Source: an uncultured bacterium
Lineage (GTDB): Bacteria > Bacteroidota > Bacteroidia > Bacteroidales > Bacteroidaceae
Direction: 5' to 3'
Assembly (NCBI GenBank): GCA_945788485.1
Contig: CALZMB010000020.1
Span: 1-15,423 of the forward strand
Length of the DNA stretch: 15,423 nucleotides
Numbering within the stretch: the first letter of the stretch is position 1; each line of letters opens with the position of its first letter. The translations under genes were made by a program, and so were the position numbers. The notes below the pieces were generated by a model that searched no databases, was not told where the DNA came from, and was given only the letters and a program-made list of their open reading frames with translations. Of the stretch, positions 1-6,878 are shown one piece after another.

Positions 1-59
1 GAGCAACAAAAACAAATAACTCGTCAACTCGTCAACTTGTTACCTCGTCAACTAAAAAA
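1..59. repeat. Left copy of ~60-bp inverted repeat flanking rubrerythrin
   Basis: This stretch is built from short degenerate units of the form AACTCGTC/AACTTGTC. Its reverse complement matches 646-704 with about four substitutions over 59 bp. The pair brackets the rubrerythrin gene. The copy starts at the window edge and may be longer. From memory, GTTGACGAG-type units are common between genes in Prevotella and Bacteroides; I see no coding content. Confidence 0.85.
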
Positions 60-60
60 A

Positions 61-603
61 TCAATAATTCTGTGCGTTGATCTCGAAATAGCTGCGTGCG
101 TGTTTGCAGACAGGGCACTCTTCCGGAGCCTTCGGACCGATGACGATGTGTCCGCAGTTGCGGCATTTCCACATCGTGTCGCCCTCGCGCGAGAATGTGA
201 TGCCATTCTCGATGTTCTCCAACAGTTTCAGGTAACGCTCCTCGTGATGCTTCTCGATGGCAGCGACGCCGCGCATCTGCTCAGCAATCTCAGGGAAGCC
301 CTCTTCGTCTGCTTCCTTAGCCATACGGTCATACATATCAGTCCACTCATAGTTCTCGCCCTCGGCTGCCGCCTTCAGGTTGGCTACAGTCTCTTTCACT
401 GCGCCGCCCTCAAGATATTTGAACCACAGCTTGGCATGCTCTTTCTCGTTGTCGGCTGTCTCCTGGAAGAGGGCGGCAATCTGCTCGTAGCCGTCTTTCT
501 TTGCGCGCGACGCGAAATATGTGTACTTGTTGCGAGCCATTGATTCGCCTGCAAATGCATCGAGAAGGTTCTTCTCGGTCTTTGTTCCTTTAAGATCTTT
601 CAT
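61..603 (-). CDS. rbr: Rubrerythrin
   Basis: This encodes a 180-residue cytoplasmic non-haem iron peroxidase that reduces hydrogen peroxide to water in anaerobes, using electrons from a rubredoxin-type partner. The N-terminal ferritin-like four-helix domain (about 1-135) carries the diiron ligand pattern E20, E53xxH56, E97xxE100 and E117xxH120. The C-terminal rubredoxin-like domain (about 143-175) has the two iron-binding pairs C147xxC150 and C163xxC166. Length and domain order are normal for the family, and nothing appears broken. The start is the ATG that gives MKDLKGTKTEKN, the usual rubrerythrin N-terminus. It stands alone, with no peroxide-response gene beside it. The gene is enclosed by inverted copies of a GTTGACGAG-type repeat. 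A minus-strand -7 motif at 850-857 could drive it with a long leader through those repeats. Confidence 0.97.
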   Translation of the reverse strand: MKDLKGTKTEKNLLDAFAGESMARNKYTYFASRAKKDGYEQIAALFQETADNEKEHAKLWFKYLEGGAVKETVANLKAAAEGENYEWTDMYDRMAKEADEEGFPEIAEQMRGVAAIEKHHEERYLKLLENIENGITFSREGDTMWKCRNCGHIVIGPKAPEECPVCKHARSYFEINAQNY

Positions 604-645
604 AGTCGTAGTGTTTTTTGTTGTGGTTATATAAATATAATTTGG

Positions 646-704
646 TTTTTTAGTTGACGAGTTAACGAGTTGACAAGTTGACGAGTTATTTGTTTTAGTT
701 GCTC
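646..704. repeat. Right copy of ~60-bp inverted repeat flanking rubrerythrin
   Basis: This is the reverse complement of 1-59 with about four substitutions, mostly G/A exchanges inside the GAG/AAG triplets of the repeated units. The conserved outer part reads GAGTTATTTGTTTT followed by GTTGCTC. It lies in the upstream leader of the rubrerythrin gene. Confidence 0.85.
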
Positions 705-815
705 TGTGTTGACAGGACTATCAACTTGTTTTTTCGCAAGCTCAAGGAGATTTGTCCTCTGGACCCACTGACTGAAGGGAGGTAAACTCCTTGTCAACTT
801 GTCAACTCGTTAACT
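660..815. repeat. Perfect 23-bp inverted repeat with nested stems
   Basis: Positions 660-682 and 793-815 are exact reverse complements over 23 bp, made of the same GTTGAC/GTTAAC units. The spacer holds smaller stems: CAAGGAG (743-749) with CTCCTTG (787-793), and CCTC (756-759) with GAGG (779-782). Transcribed from either strand, this would fold into a long branched hairpin. The gene-free stretch 604-1206 is made up of this structure, an unremarkable AT-rich segment (816-1045), and the leader of the downstream hydrolase. Confidence 0.8.
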
Positions 816-849
816 ATCAATATGTGACGAACATACATCATTTCTTCTG

Positions 850-857
850 CAAATATA
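850..857 (-). promoter_or_regulatory. Possible minus-strand -7 promoter element
   Basis: On the minus strand this reads TATATTTG, an exact match to the Bacteroidota -7 consensus TAnnTTTG. A TTTG occurs upstream (870-873), but with only 12 bp between them instead of about 19-20, so the -33 is not convincing. If active, it would transcribe the rubrerythrin gene with a leader of about 240 nt containing the hairpin repeats. Confidence 0.35.
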
Positions 858-1045
858 GTCTATTATTCGCAAACGGAGAATAACCCGCACGTTCTTTTAA
901 TGCTTTTTAACCTGCCGCGCCATGCTGTGCAGAACCACATGGAGGTATGGAAGAAACACGCAAGAGAAACACGGATATTCAGTTAAAGTGAGTTAAATAA
1001 CTGTTAATTAACTTGTTCTGCGTCAAGATATTCATAAATTTTCAC

Positions 1046-1053
1046 TAACTTTG
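1046..1053 (+). promoter_or_regulatory. -7 promoter element for the M23 hydrolase gene
   Basis: TAACTTTG matches the Bacteroidota -7 consensus TAnnTTTG exactly. No clear TTTG lies 19-20 bp upstream. Transcription would begin near 1057, giving a leader of about 150 nt before the chosen ATG at 1207. Confidence 0.5.
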
Positions 1054-1058
1054 CATCG

Positions 1059-1094
1059 AAACTGTGCGGGATGTGACTTTCCGCGACAGTTTTT
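1059..1094 (+). promoter_or_regulatory. Leader hairpin followed by a T-run (possible attenuator)
   Basis: AAACTGT (1059-1065) pairs with ACAGTTT (1086-1092), and GCGG (1066-1069) pairs with CCGC (1081-1084), with one bulged G. Five T residues end the structure. It sits at the predicted transcript start, where it could stabilise the mRNA 5' end or terminate early. A second hairpin follows, TATGGCAT (1123-1130) with ATGCCATA (1145-1152). Confidence 0.4.
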
Positions 1095-1206
1095 ATGTAT
1101 ATCCTGCAGATGCCCGTAAGGCTATGGCATTGTGATTTTCTTGCATGCCATAACACGAGCGACATCAGAGATATGCCCTAATCGACTAAACACCCAAACA
1201 TCTAAA

Positions 1207-2169
1207 ATGACAGTAACAAAAAGTATATTATCCAGAGTCCTGTTCACTATTGTCGCCTTGTTCATTTCAGCACTCAACCTTTCGGCACAGGACATGCTTG
1301 CACGCCAGGCACCAGTTGACCGCAAGATGAAAGCTGTTGACACTCTCGCCCTAAAAGACCTCATACACCGCGAGCAAGCCGCATCGCCTGCCGCCGACCT
1401 TTACGAAGACTGGAACAACGTCTATGCGCACAAAGCGACAGAACTGCCGGATTCTTTCCTCATAAACCTGAGACATTTCTGTATGCCTACGCCATCGCGC
1501 GTCGTCACGTCAAACTTCGGACCGAGATGGGGACGACAGCACAAAGGCATCGACATAAAAGTATATATCGGCGATTCTATACGCTCCGCTTTCTCCGGAA
1601 AAGTGAGAATGGTGAAATATGAGCGGTCGGGATACGGACACTACATAGTGGTGCGCCACAACAACGGGCTGGAGACTATCTACGCTCACTGCTCAAAGAT
1701 TATCGCCGCGGAGAACCAGAACGTCAGAGCGGGCGATGTCATCGCGCTCGGAGGAAACTCCGGAAGAAGCACAGGCTCACACCTGCACTTCGAGACACGC
1801 CTCTGCGGAGTGGCTATCAACCCCGCCATCCTCTTCGACTTCAGAAACCAGGACGTGGTGGCGGACACATACCTCTTCAGGAAGAACACGTTCATGGCTG
1901 AATCGCGCGAGGCCAACCGCCTGCGCGGCAAAGTCAACGGAGGAGGATACACGCGTGAGCAGGTGCTCGGAACGGAAGAAGTGGCAGTCAACACGACAGA
2001 CAACAACGCCGCTGCCGCCCAGGCGCCAAGCTATCACAAAGTGCGCAAAGGAGAGACGCTGTTCTCCATCGCACAGAAGAGAGGCATCTCTGTTGAAGAG
2101 CTGTGCCGCCTCAATCGCATGAAGAAGACAAAACGTCTGAAGGTCGGACAGCTGCTCAGATGCTCATGA
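1207..2169 (+). CDS. Secreted M23-family peptidoglycan hydrolase with LysM domain
   Basis: A 320-residue exported LytM/M23 metallopeptidase expected to cut peptide crosslinks in peptidoglycan, or to activate other hydrolases if it is catalytically weak. A signal peptide (about 1-27, ending LSA before QD) is followed by a linker. The zinc peptidase core (about 95-210) contains H112xxxD116 in GRQHKGIDI, H161 in YAHCSK and the H192-L-H194 pair, so the full ligand and catalytic set is present. A C-terminal LysM domain (about 276-319, starting YHKVRKGETLFSIA) would bind glycan strands. I chose the ATG at 1207 because it begins directly with a signal peptide; the frame is open back to a GTG at 1132, but that would add 25 non-signal residues inside a structured leader. 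A hairpin at 2231-2270 lies downstream. Confidence 0.93.
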   Translation: MTVTKSILSRVLFTIVALFISALNLSAQDMLARQAPVDRKMKAVDTLALKDLIHREQAASPAADLYEDWNNVYAHKATELPDSFLINLRHFCMPTPSRVVTSNFGPRWGRQHKGIDIKVYIGDSIRSAFSGKVRMVKYERSGYGHYIVVRHNNGLETIYAHCSKIIAAENQNVRAGDVIALGGNSGRSTGSHLHFETRLCGVAINPAILFDFRNQDVVADTYLFRKNTFMAESREANRLRGKVNGGGYTREQVLGTEEVAVNTTDNNAAAAQAPSYHKVRKGETLFSIAQKRGISVEELCRLNRMKKTKRLKVGQLLRCS

Positions 2170-2230
2170 CAAGACAACGCCCGCGTCAAACAACCTCACC
2201 ACAGGCACTTAAAGACAAACCATATAGTAT

Positions 2231-2274
2231 GCCACATTTCACTCAGAAAACCATAAGAGCGAAATGTGGCTTTT
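2231..2274 (+). terminator. Probable rho-independent terminator after the M23 gene
   Basis: GCCACATTTCACTC (2231-2244) pairs with GAGCGAAATGTGGC (2257-2270) with one mismatch around a 12-nt loop. TTTT follows at 2271. It separates the hydrolase from the receptor operon. Confidence 0.65.
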
Positions 2275-2282
2275 CTAATGAA

Positions 2283-2475
2283 GGTGGGTTCTATAAATGC
2301 GCTTTGTCAGATTTTGAGATTGTTTTTGAGGACAAATTGAAAGTTGGAGAGTGGAGCGTAGCGGGCTACGTGACCGAAACGACTTGCAATTTGCCCCAAA
2401 AAGAATCCAAAAGATGGCAAAACGTCAACCCTTAAAGATTCATTAATTTGACGGTGGGCATTTACAGAACCCACC
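2283..2475. repeat. ~193-bp imperfect palindromic intergenic element
   Basis: The outer arms GGTGGGTTCTATAAATG (2283-2299) and CATTTACAGAACCCACC (2459-2475) are reverse complements with one mismatch. An inner arm at 2311-2339 (TTTTGAGATTG, GACAAATTG) pairs with 2388-2416 (CAATTTG, CAAAAAGAATC). The apex is the hairpin CGTAGC-GG-GCTACG (2358-2371). The right side has about 34 nt extra between outer and inner arms and contains a second GGTGGG (2453-2458) that competes for the same CCCACC. No transposase is encoded. I associate such elements with Prevotella intergenic regions, from memory only. It fills most of the gene-free stretch 2170-2522. Confidence 0.75.
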
Positions 2476-2522
2476 TGAAGACACACCACACACAGCAAAA
2501 CAATCGCCACAACAGCAGCAAG

Positions 2523-4535
2523 ATGCTCAAGACAATTATCAGCTTCCTGTTTCTCGCCATGCCATGGCTCGCCGCAGCACAAGACAACACAGAGCCGGCA
2601 GCAACAGACACCGACAGCATACACGCCATCGGCGAGGTGACCATTGTTGGCAGCAAAGGACGCGACATCATACCGGCGCAGACGCTGAAAGGCACACAGC
2701 TGAAGGCGCTGAACACTGTCTCCGTCGCTGACGCGCTGCGGTTCTTCAGCGGAATACAAGTGAAAGACTACGGAGGAGTGGGAGGAATAAAAACCGTCAA
2801 CATACGCTCCATGGGCTCGCAACACCTCGGAGTGTATTATGACGGCGTGGAACTCGGCAACGCACAGAACGGACAAGTGGATCTCGGGCAACTCTCTATG
2901 GACAACGTTGAGGAAATCAGCGTGTATAACGGACAGAAAAGCGCAATATTCCAAACGGCATCTGACTTCGGCAATGCCGGCACTGTGTATATCAAGACAC
3001 GCCAACCCGTTTTCTACGACAACGAGAAGACAAGGCTGAAGACAAAAGTGAAATACGGAAGCAGCAACACCCTGCGCGTCAGCACCGTCTGGGAACAGCA
3101 GCTGGCAAAAGACATCACCATGTCGGTCAGCGCAGGTGCAGTATCGTCCGACGGGCACTACACCTTCCGTTACAGACGGAAGAACTACGACGGCACAGTG
3201 GCTTACGACACCACCGCCATACGGCAGAACGGTGACATCTTCGCGCTGAGAGCTGAGGCAAACCTCTACGGCTCGCTGCCAAGAGGCACATGGGGAGCAA
3301 AGGCATACACATACCATAGCAACCGAGGCATCCCGGGAGCCATCGTGAACAACGTGTGGAAACGCGAAGAGCGGCAGGCGGACCACAACACTTTCGCGCA
3401 GGCATGGTGGCAACAGAACATCAGCGCGGCATACAGCGCACGCATACTCGCAAAATACGCCTGCTACAACACACACTACGTCAACCGCGACACCACGACA
3501 TACATGGCGGACAACAGATACAGGCAACAAGAGGTGTATCTCTCTACGTCACACCTTCTCGAACTGATGCCCGGATGGAACGTATCAGCCTGCTACGATA
3601 TGCGGTGGAGCACGCTTTGGTCAGACATGCCGGTCTGCTACTTCCCTAAAAGGCTGCACAACATGGCGTCACTTGCCACCGTAGCCGACTTCGGAAAGAT
3701 GAAGCTGCAAGGCAGCATTCTCGTCAACATCGTCAACGACAGGCTGAAAGAGGCGGACAGCCCCGCTACACTCGTCAGATGGACACCGGCGCTATTCGTC
3801 AACATCATGCCATTCAGCAACGAAGCGTTGTCATTCAGAGCCTTCGCGAAACGCAGCTTCAGGATGCCGACATTCAACGACCTGTACTACACTGATATGG
3901 GAAACGCCAACCTGCGGCCTGAGACAGCGTTTCAGCTTGATGCCGGGGCGGAATACAACCTCAGATGGAAGAACTCGATGCTGCGCCGGCTGCGCATCAC
4001 AGCAGACATCTACTACAACCACATCAAAGACAAAATCATCGCTTACCCGAAGGGACAGCAGTTCAGATGGACAATGATGAATCTCGGCAAAGTGGATATC
4101 ACAGGCATTGACCTCTCTGCCGACATCACGCTCTCGCCAATGCGAGATACATATCTGCAGGCACGGTTGCAATACACATATCAGGACGCGCGAGATGTGA
4201 CAGACCCCTCAACATCCTACTACCGCGACCAGATTGCATACATACCATACAATTCCGGCTCGATGATGCTCGGGGCTGGATGGAAGAAATGGGCTCTGAA
4301 CTATTCGTTCATATACACCGGGAAACGCTACTCGCAACAGGAGAACATCGTGTATAACCTCGTGCAGCCCTGGTACACATCCGACCTCAACCTCGTCTTC
4401 ACGACACAGTTCAAGAATACGGAGCTGCGCATGACACTCGAAGTCAACAACCTCTTCTCACAAGATTATGATGTCATTCTCAACTATCCCATGCCGAAAC
4501 GCAACTACGCGATTGGCGTCGATCTTAGCTTTTAG
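2523..4535 (+). CDS. btuB: TonB-dependent outer-membrane receptor, BtuB-like (probable cobamide uptake)
   Basis: A 670-residue outer-membrane receptor powered by TonB. The signal peptide is MLKTIISFLFLAMPWLAAAQ (cut near residue 20). It is followed by a TonB-box-like segment (about 35-43, IGEVTIVGS), a plug domain (about 52-160, with VNIRSMGSQH and VYYDGVELGNAQNGQ) and a 22-strand-type barrel to the terminal Phe670, the usual signal for barrel assembly. There is no N-terminal carboxypeptidase-like extension, unlike SusC receptors. The BtuB assignment rests on plug sequence style, size, and the overlapping BtuG-like lipoprotein gene; another substrate such as haem or a metal chelate is possible. 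The ATG at 2523 starts the signal peptide; the frame is open back to a TTG at 2448 inside the palindromic repeat. I see no cobalamin riboswitch upstream, which weakens the cobamide assignment. Confidence 0.85.
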   Translation: MLKTIISFLFLAMPWLAAAQDNTEPAATDTDSIHAIGEVTIVGSKGRDIIPAQTLKGTQLKALNTVSVADALRFFSGIQVKDYGGVGGIKTVNIRSMGSQHLGVYYDGVELGNAQNGQVDLGQLSMDNVEEISVYNGQKSAIFQTASDFGNAGTVYIKTRQPVFYDNEKTRLKTKVKYGSSNTLRVSTVWEQQLAKDITMSVSAGAVSSDGHYTFRYRRKNYDGTVAYDTTAIRQNGDIFALRAEANLYGSLPRGTWGAKAYTYHSNRGIPGAIVNNVWKREERQADHNTFAQAWWQQNISAAYSARILAKYACYNTHYVNRDTTTYMADNRYRQQEVYLSTSHLLELMPGWNVSACYDMRWSTLWSDMPVCYFPKRLHNMASLATVADFGKMKLQGSILVNIVNDRLKEADSPATLVRWTPALFVNIMPFSNEALSFRAFAKRSFRMPTFNDLYYTDMGNANLRPETAFQLDAGAEYNLRWKNSMLRRLRITADIYYNHIKDKIIAYPKGQQFRWTMMNLGKVDITGIDLSADITLSPMRDTYLQARLQYTYQDARDVTDPSTSYYRDQIAYIPYNSGSMMLGAGWKKWALNYSFIYTGKRYSQQENIVYNLVQPWYTSDLNLVFTTQFKNTELRMTLEVNNLFSQDYDVILNYPMPKRNYAIGVDLSF

Positions 4536-6534
4536 CCTGGCAATCGTCTGCACATCATGCCGCGACGACGAATTTGTCGTGCCGATGCAAGACACTGTCA
4601 TACCCTCAGACATGACAAGCGGCGGCATCGGAGGGATGTATGTCATCAACGAAGGCAACATGGGCTCGAACAAATGCACAATAGACTATCTCGACCTCTC
4701 GGCGGCTGACGGCAAGATACACTACCAACGCAACATCTTCGCTGCACGAAACCCGTCAACAGTCAAAGAACTCGGGGATGTAGGCAACGACATACAGCTC
4801 TACGGCAGCCGACTGTGGATGGTCGTCAACTGTTCAAACAAAGTGGAGGTATGCACAGCCGACTCTTGCCGGAGAATCGGACAAGTCAACATTCCCAACT
4901 GCCGATTCGTCACTTTCCATGACGGCTACGCATACGTCTCGTCGTATGTAGGACCGGTACGCATAAGCGGCGACGCGCAACTCGGACGGGTATATAAGGT
5001 CGATACACTGACTTTGCAGAAAACCGATTCTGTCGTCGTAGGCTATCAGCCGGAGGAAATGGCGGTCTTAGGCAACCGCCTTTATGTAGCGAACTCAGGA
5101 GGCTACCGCGTGCCAAACTACGACAACACCGTCTCTGTTGTCAATCTCGCCACAATGACAGAAGAACGCAAGATTCAAGTCGCGCCTAACCTGCACCGGC
5201 TGCGCGCCGACCGCTACGGACAACTGTGGGTGAGCAGCCGCGGCGACTACCGCGACACGCCCGCCACACTCTCATGGCTGACACCATCACCTGACGGAGA
5301 GATGCAAGTGGGAGGGACACTCGACATCGCCGTGTCTGAAATGGACATCGTGGGCGACACATTATATTATATAGGTGTTGACCATAACGAGAAGACACAA
5401 CAGCAAACAATATCCAAGGGACTTGTCAACGTGCGCGCACACGAAGCCATGCCAACCACGCTCTTCGACGCACAGGAAGCAAAAAACATCACCATGCCCT
5501 ACGGCATAAAGGTCAACCCATACACACGCGACTTCTATCTCATGGACGCGAAGAACTACGTGTCGTCGGGCGAACTGCTGCATTTTGACGCCTCCGGCAA
5601 ATTCCTGTGGCGCGTGACAACGGGCGACATACCTTCTTGTGCGGCATTCGTCAGCCACGGAGCAGCCATCGACGAGCCGCTGCCCCCTGCAACAGGCATC
5701 AATCCTTACATACTCGCCGTAGATGAGTATGTCCCGGCACCGGGGCAATTCGTGAATGTCATGCCTCTCTACTCGCCTGGCGACACACAGCAGACAATGG
5801 TGCAGAAATGCACCGAAGCATTGGCGAACGACAACGGAGGCATGGTAACGCTCGGCGCATACGGCGGATACATCACGTTCCATTTCTCACACCCGGTGAA
5901 AAACGTGCCCGGAGAATACGACATATACATAAAAGGCAACGCCTTCGCTGCAACGCCTAATGCGTCTGACGGAAGCAGCGAGCCGGGCATAGTGATGGTC
6001 AGCCAGGACACGAACGGCAACGGGCTGCCGGACGACGAATGGTATGAGCTGTCTGGCTCGGCTGACATAGACAGCGTAGGGAAGGTGGACTACGGCTACA
6101 CCATAACATACAGCTATTCGCCCATGGCTGACACGCCATGGCACGACAGCGACGGGACACATGGCAGCATACGCCGCAACGGCTATCATCAGCAGGAATA
6201 CTATCCTCTATGGCTCACGGACAACGCCTCGCTCACCTTCCATGGCACACGCCTACCGTCAAATGCCCACGACATCAACGGCGACGGCAGCTACTGGCTG
6301 CTCGACGCTTTACGATACGGATATGTTGACAACGCGCCGAACCTGATTGACGGCAAGCTGAACCCAGCCTGCTGCTTCAACATCGACTGGGCGGTGGATG
6401 CGAAACGCCAGCCTGTCAGCCTCACGCATATCGACTTCGTACGCGTCTATTCCGCGCTGAACCAGCAATGCGGATGGATTGGAGAGACGAGCACAGAAAT
6501 CAGCGGCGCGCAGGACCTCCACCCGGAAGAGTGA
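4468..6534 (+). CDS. Surface lipoprotein: BtuG-like beta-propeller with extra C-terminal domain
   Basis: A 688-residue lipoprotein that probably caps the adjacent receptor and captures its ligand. The signal peptide ends in the lipobox CTSC (Cys31). RDDE directly after the cysteine resembles the acidic export signal that sends Bacteroidota lipoproteins to the cell surface. Residues about 55-400 look like the DUF5074/YncE-type seven-bladed propeller of BtuG (start YVINEGNMGSN; repeated blades such as NRLYVANSGG). Residues about 412-680 form a second domain with two calcium-loop-like segments, DTNGNGLPDDEW (514-525) and DINGDG (602-607); BtuG as I know it lacks this domain. The gene begins 68 bp before the receptor stop, so the two are translationally linked. 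The next ATG (4471) is equally possible. Cobamide binding is inferred from family and context. Confidence 0.82.
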   Translation: MMSFSTIPCRNATTRLASILAFSLAIVCTSCRDDEFVVPMQDTVIPSDMTSGGIGGMYVINEGNMGSNKCTIDYLDLSAADGKIHYQRNIFAARNPSTVKELGDVGNDIQLYGSRLWMVVNCSNKVEVCTADSCRRIGQVNIPNCRFVTFHDGYAYVSSYVGPVRISGDAQLGRVYKVDTLTLQKTDSVVVGYQPEEMAVLGNRLYVANSGGYRVPNYDNTVSVVNLATMTEERKIQVAPNLHRLRADRYGQLWVSSRGDYRDTPATLSWLTPSPDGEMQVGGTLDIAVSEMDIVGDTLYYIGVDHNEKTQQQTISKGLVNVRAHEAMPTTLFDAQEAKNITMPYGIKVNPYTRDFYLMDAKNYVSSGELLHFDASGKFLWRVTTGDIPSCAAFVSHGAAIDEPLPPATGINPYILAVDEYVPAPGQFVNVMPLYSPGDTQQTMVQKCTEALANDNGGMVTLGAYGGYITFHFSHPVKNVPGEYDIYIKGNAFAATPNASDGSSEPGIVMVSQDTNGNGLPDDEWYELSGSADIDSVGKVDYGYTITYSYSPMADTPWHDSDGTHGSIRRNGYHQQEYYPLWLTDNASLTFHGTRLPSNAHDINGDGSYWLLDALRYGYVDNAPNLIDGKLNPACCFNIDWAVDAKRQPVSLTHIDFVRVYSALNQQCGWIGETSTEISGAQDLHPEE

Positions 6535-6580
6535 ACAAAGCCGCTGAACTGCTCACATACAAGAAGAAGAAAGCTAAAAT

Positions 6581-6624
6581 AAATATTGGCAGCCCCTTTC
6601 CAGGACTGCCAATATTTTTGTCTT
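6581..6624 (+). terminator. Rho-independent terminator of the uptake operon
   Basis: AAATATTGGCAG (6581-6592) pairs perfectly with CTGCCAATATTT (6606-6617) around a 13-nt loop, followed by a T-rich tail. It marks the end of the GC-rich resident block. Confidence 0.9.
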
Positions 6625-6748
6625 TAAGCATGGATGTCTCATGCGAGAAATCAATACTCATCCTCGTTGAAGTGTGTTAATATTGTTGATACACAATGTG
6701 TTAGAGTGCATATATTCATTATTTGATCGTTATATTTAGTGATAAAAA

Positions 6749-6761
6749 GGCGTAAAACGCC
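6749..6761 (-). terminator. Terminator of the small minus-strand unit
   Basis: On the minus strand GGCG, loop TTTTA, CGCC is directly followed by five T residues. The stem is short but GC-only and has the classic terminator form. Confidence 0.6.
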
Positions 6762-6766
6762 AATCG

Positions 6767-6829
6767 TTAACTCAATATGGTATTCTTCCTATAGGAGTAG
6801 GATACTCTTCTTCCTCGTGTAAGAACCAT
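6767..6829 (-). CDS. Possible 20-residue leaderless micro-protein
   Basis: The frame reads MVLTRGRRVSYSYRKNTILS and then TAA, ending 6 bp before a terminator hairpin. The ATG would lie at or within a base or two of the predicted transcript start, so translation would have to be leaderless. The peptide is strongly basic (four Arg, one Lys). It could equally be a chance frame in a small RNA. I do not recognise it. Confidence 0.3.
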   Translation of the reverse strand: MVLTRGRRVSYSYRKNTILS

Positions 6830-6832
6830 ACG

Positions 6833-6863
6833 CAAAAGTACGAATAATAGTCGTAACCACAAA
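6833..6863 (-). promoter_or_regulatory. Bacteroidota-type promoter (minus strand)
   Basis: On the minus strand, TTTG (6860-6863) is separated by exactly 19 bp from TACTTTTG (6833-6840). This matches the -33 TTTG / -7 TAnnTTTG arrangement. It points toward the small terminator-ended unit at 6744-6829. Confidence 0.65.
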
Positions 6864-6878
6864 ATATATTGAACATTT

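Larger units (their letters stand above)
6744..6829 (-). ncRNA. Candidate small RNA transcription unit
   Basis: On the minus strand a well-spaced promoter (6833-6863) would start transcription near 6829, and a terminator hairpin GGCG-TTTTA-CGCC (6749-6761) followed by TTTTT (6748-6744) would end it, giving a transcript of about 85 nt. GAGTA-GGA-TACTC (6795-6807) can form an internal stem. The transcript also contains an open frame of 20 codons. I do not recognise the RNA. It occupies the centre of the gene-free stretch 6535-6878, at the junction between resident and AT-rich DNA. Confidence 0.5.

Noticed and set aside
37..543. 168-codon plus-strand frame over rubrerythrin
   Set aside because: It is the antisense shadow of a complete rubrerythrin gene and has no start context or recognisable product.
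2170..2522. Cobalamin riboswitch upstream of the BtuB-like receptor
   Set aside because: None of the conserved core pieces (such as the GCCACTG B12 box) is visible on the plus strand; the space is filled by a terminator hairpin and a palindromic repeat.
2307..3530. Long open frame (407 codons) on the minus strand against the receptor gene
   Set aside because: It lies wholly over a well-supported receptor on the other strand and its translation has no family character; long antisense frames are expected from GC-rich codon use.
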